A DNA stretch of 6,720 nucleotides, from NCBI GenBank assembly GCA_023473405.1, contig JAMCZD010000236.1:1-6720 (forward strand). The letters run 5' to 3'. Source of the DNA: Candidatus Omnitrophota bacterium. GTDB taxonomy: Bacteria > Verrucomicrobiota > Verrucomicrobiia > Limisphaerales > UBA1319. The position numbers were made by a program, and so were the translations under genes. Each line of letters begins with the position of its first letter. Within the stretch, counting starts at the first letter, position 1. The notes under the pieces are model-generated. The model saw nothing but the letters and a program-made list of their open reading frames with translations, did no database searches and had not been told where the DNA came from. This document shows positions 6,705 through 6,720 of the stretch, piece after piece.

Positions 6705-6720
6705 AGATCGGAAGAGCGTC
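6705..6720 (+). other. Residual Illumina sequencing adapter
   Basis: The last 16 bases, AGATCGGAAGAGCGTC, are identical to the start of the standard Illumina TruSeq read-through adapter. They sit flush with the contig end, as expected when untrimmed short-insert reads are assembled. They should not be treated as genomic sequence. Confidence 0.96.

Noticed and set aside
1..6720. CRISPR arrays, tRNA or rRNA genes, phage or defence genes
   Set aside because: No regularly spaced direct repeats, cloverleaf-like elements or recognisable defence proteins were seen on either strand.

Overview
The window looks like a whole short metagenomic contig from a moderately GC-rich bacterium. The ppdK, ruvX and hemL products and the hairpin-rich intergenic DNA resemble what I associate with Verrucomicrobiota (Limisphaerales/Pedosphaera-like). 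That assignment is an impression from protein wording, not a measured match, and I hold it at low to moderate confidence.

Right part (about 1899-6704): a minus-strand gene row, read from high to low coordinates. It starts with the last 39 codons of an unrecognised gene (6584-6704). Then come hemL (glutamate-1-semialdehyde aminomutase, tetrapyrrole synthesis), ruvX/yqgF (pre-16S rRNA nuclease family) and ppdK (pyruvate, phosphate dikinase, the reversible pyruvate/PEP step). All three named genes are full length with intact catalytic motifs. Gaps of 55 and 87 bases separate them, so they may share transcripts, but their roles are unrelated housekeeping functions. None of their three start codons has a clear Shine-Dalgarno sequence. 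The last 16 bases (6705-6720) are Illumina adapter, not genome.

Intergenic 1767-1898 holds three consecutive hairpins, including a perfect 22-bp palindrome. They lie between the end of ppdK and the end of the left-hand gene.

Left part (1-1766): one long protein-coding region that ordinary ORF calling misses because its frame runs off the contig edge. Bases 1-99 are an exact reverse complement of 1466-1564. The minus strand is open without a stop from 1637 to base 1. The plus strand is open from 1467 to a stop at 1764-1766, and it continues the protein read on the minus strand at the contig edge in the same frame. Joining minus 1463-1 to plus 1565-1766 gives a continuous 554-residue C-terminal part of an unrecognised soluble protein. 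My preferred reading is that bases 1-1465 are inverted relative to the genome by a fold-back chimera or an assembly loop. The arm is exactly 99 bases, a common odd assembly k-mer length, and sits exactly at the contig end. Two alternatives remain: a real inversion within a gene, or the minus strand being the true coding strand through 1466-1637 with only the first 99 bases wrong. I found no CRISPR array, tRNA, rRNA, insertion sequence or phage gene.
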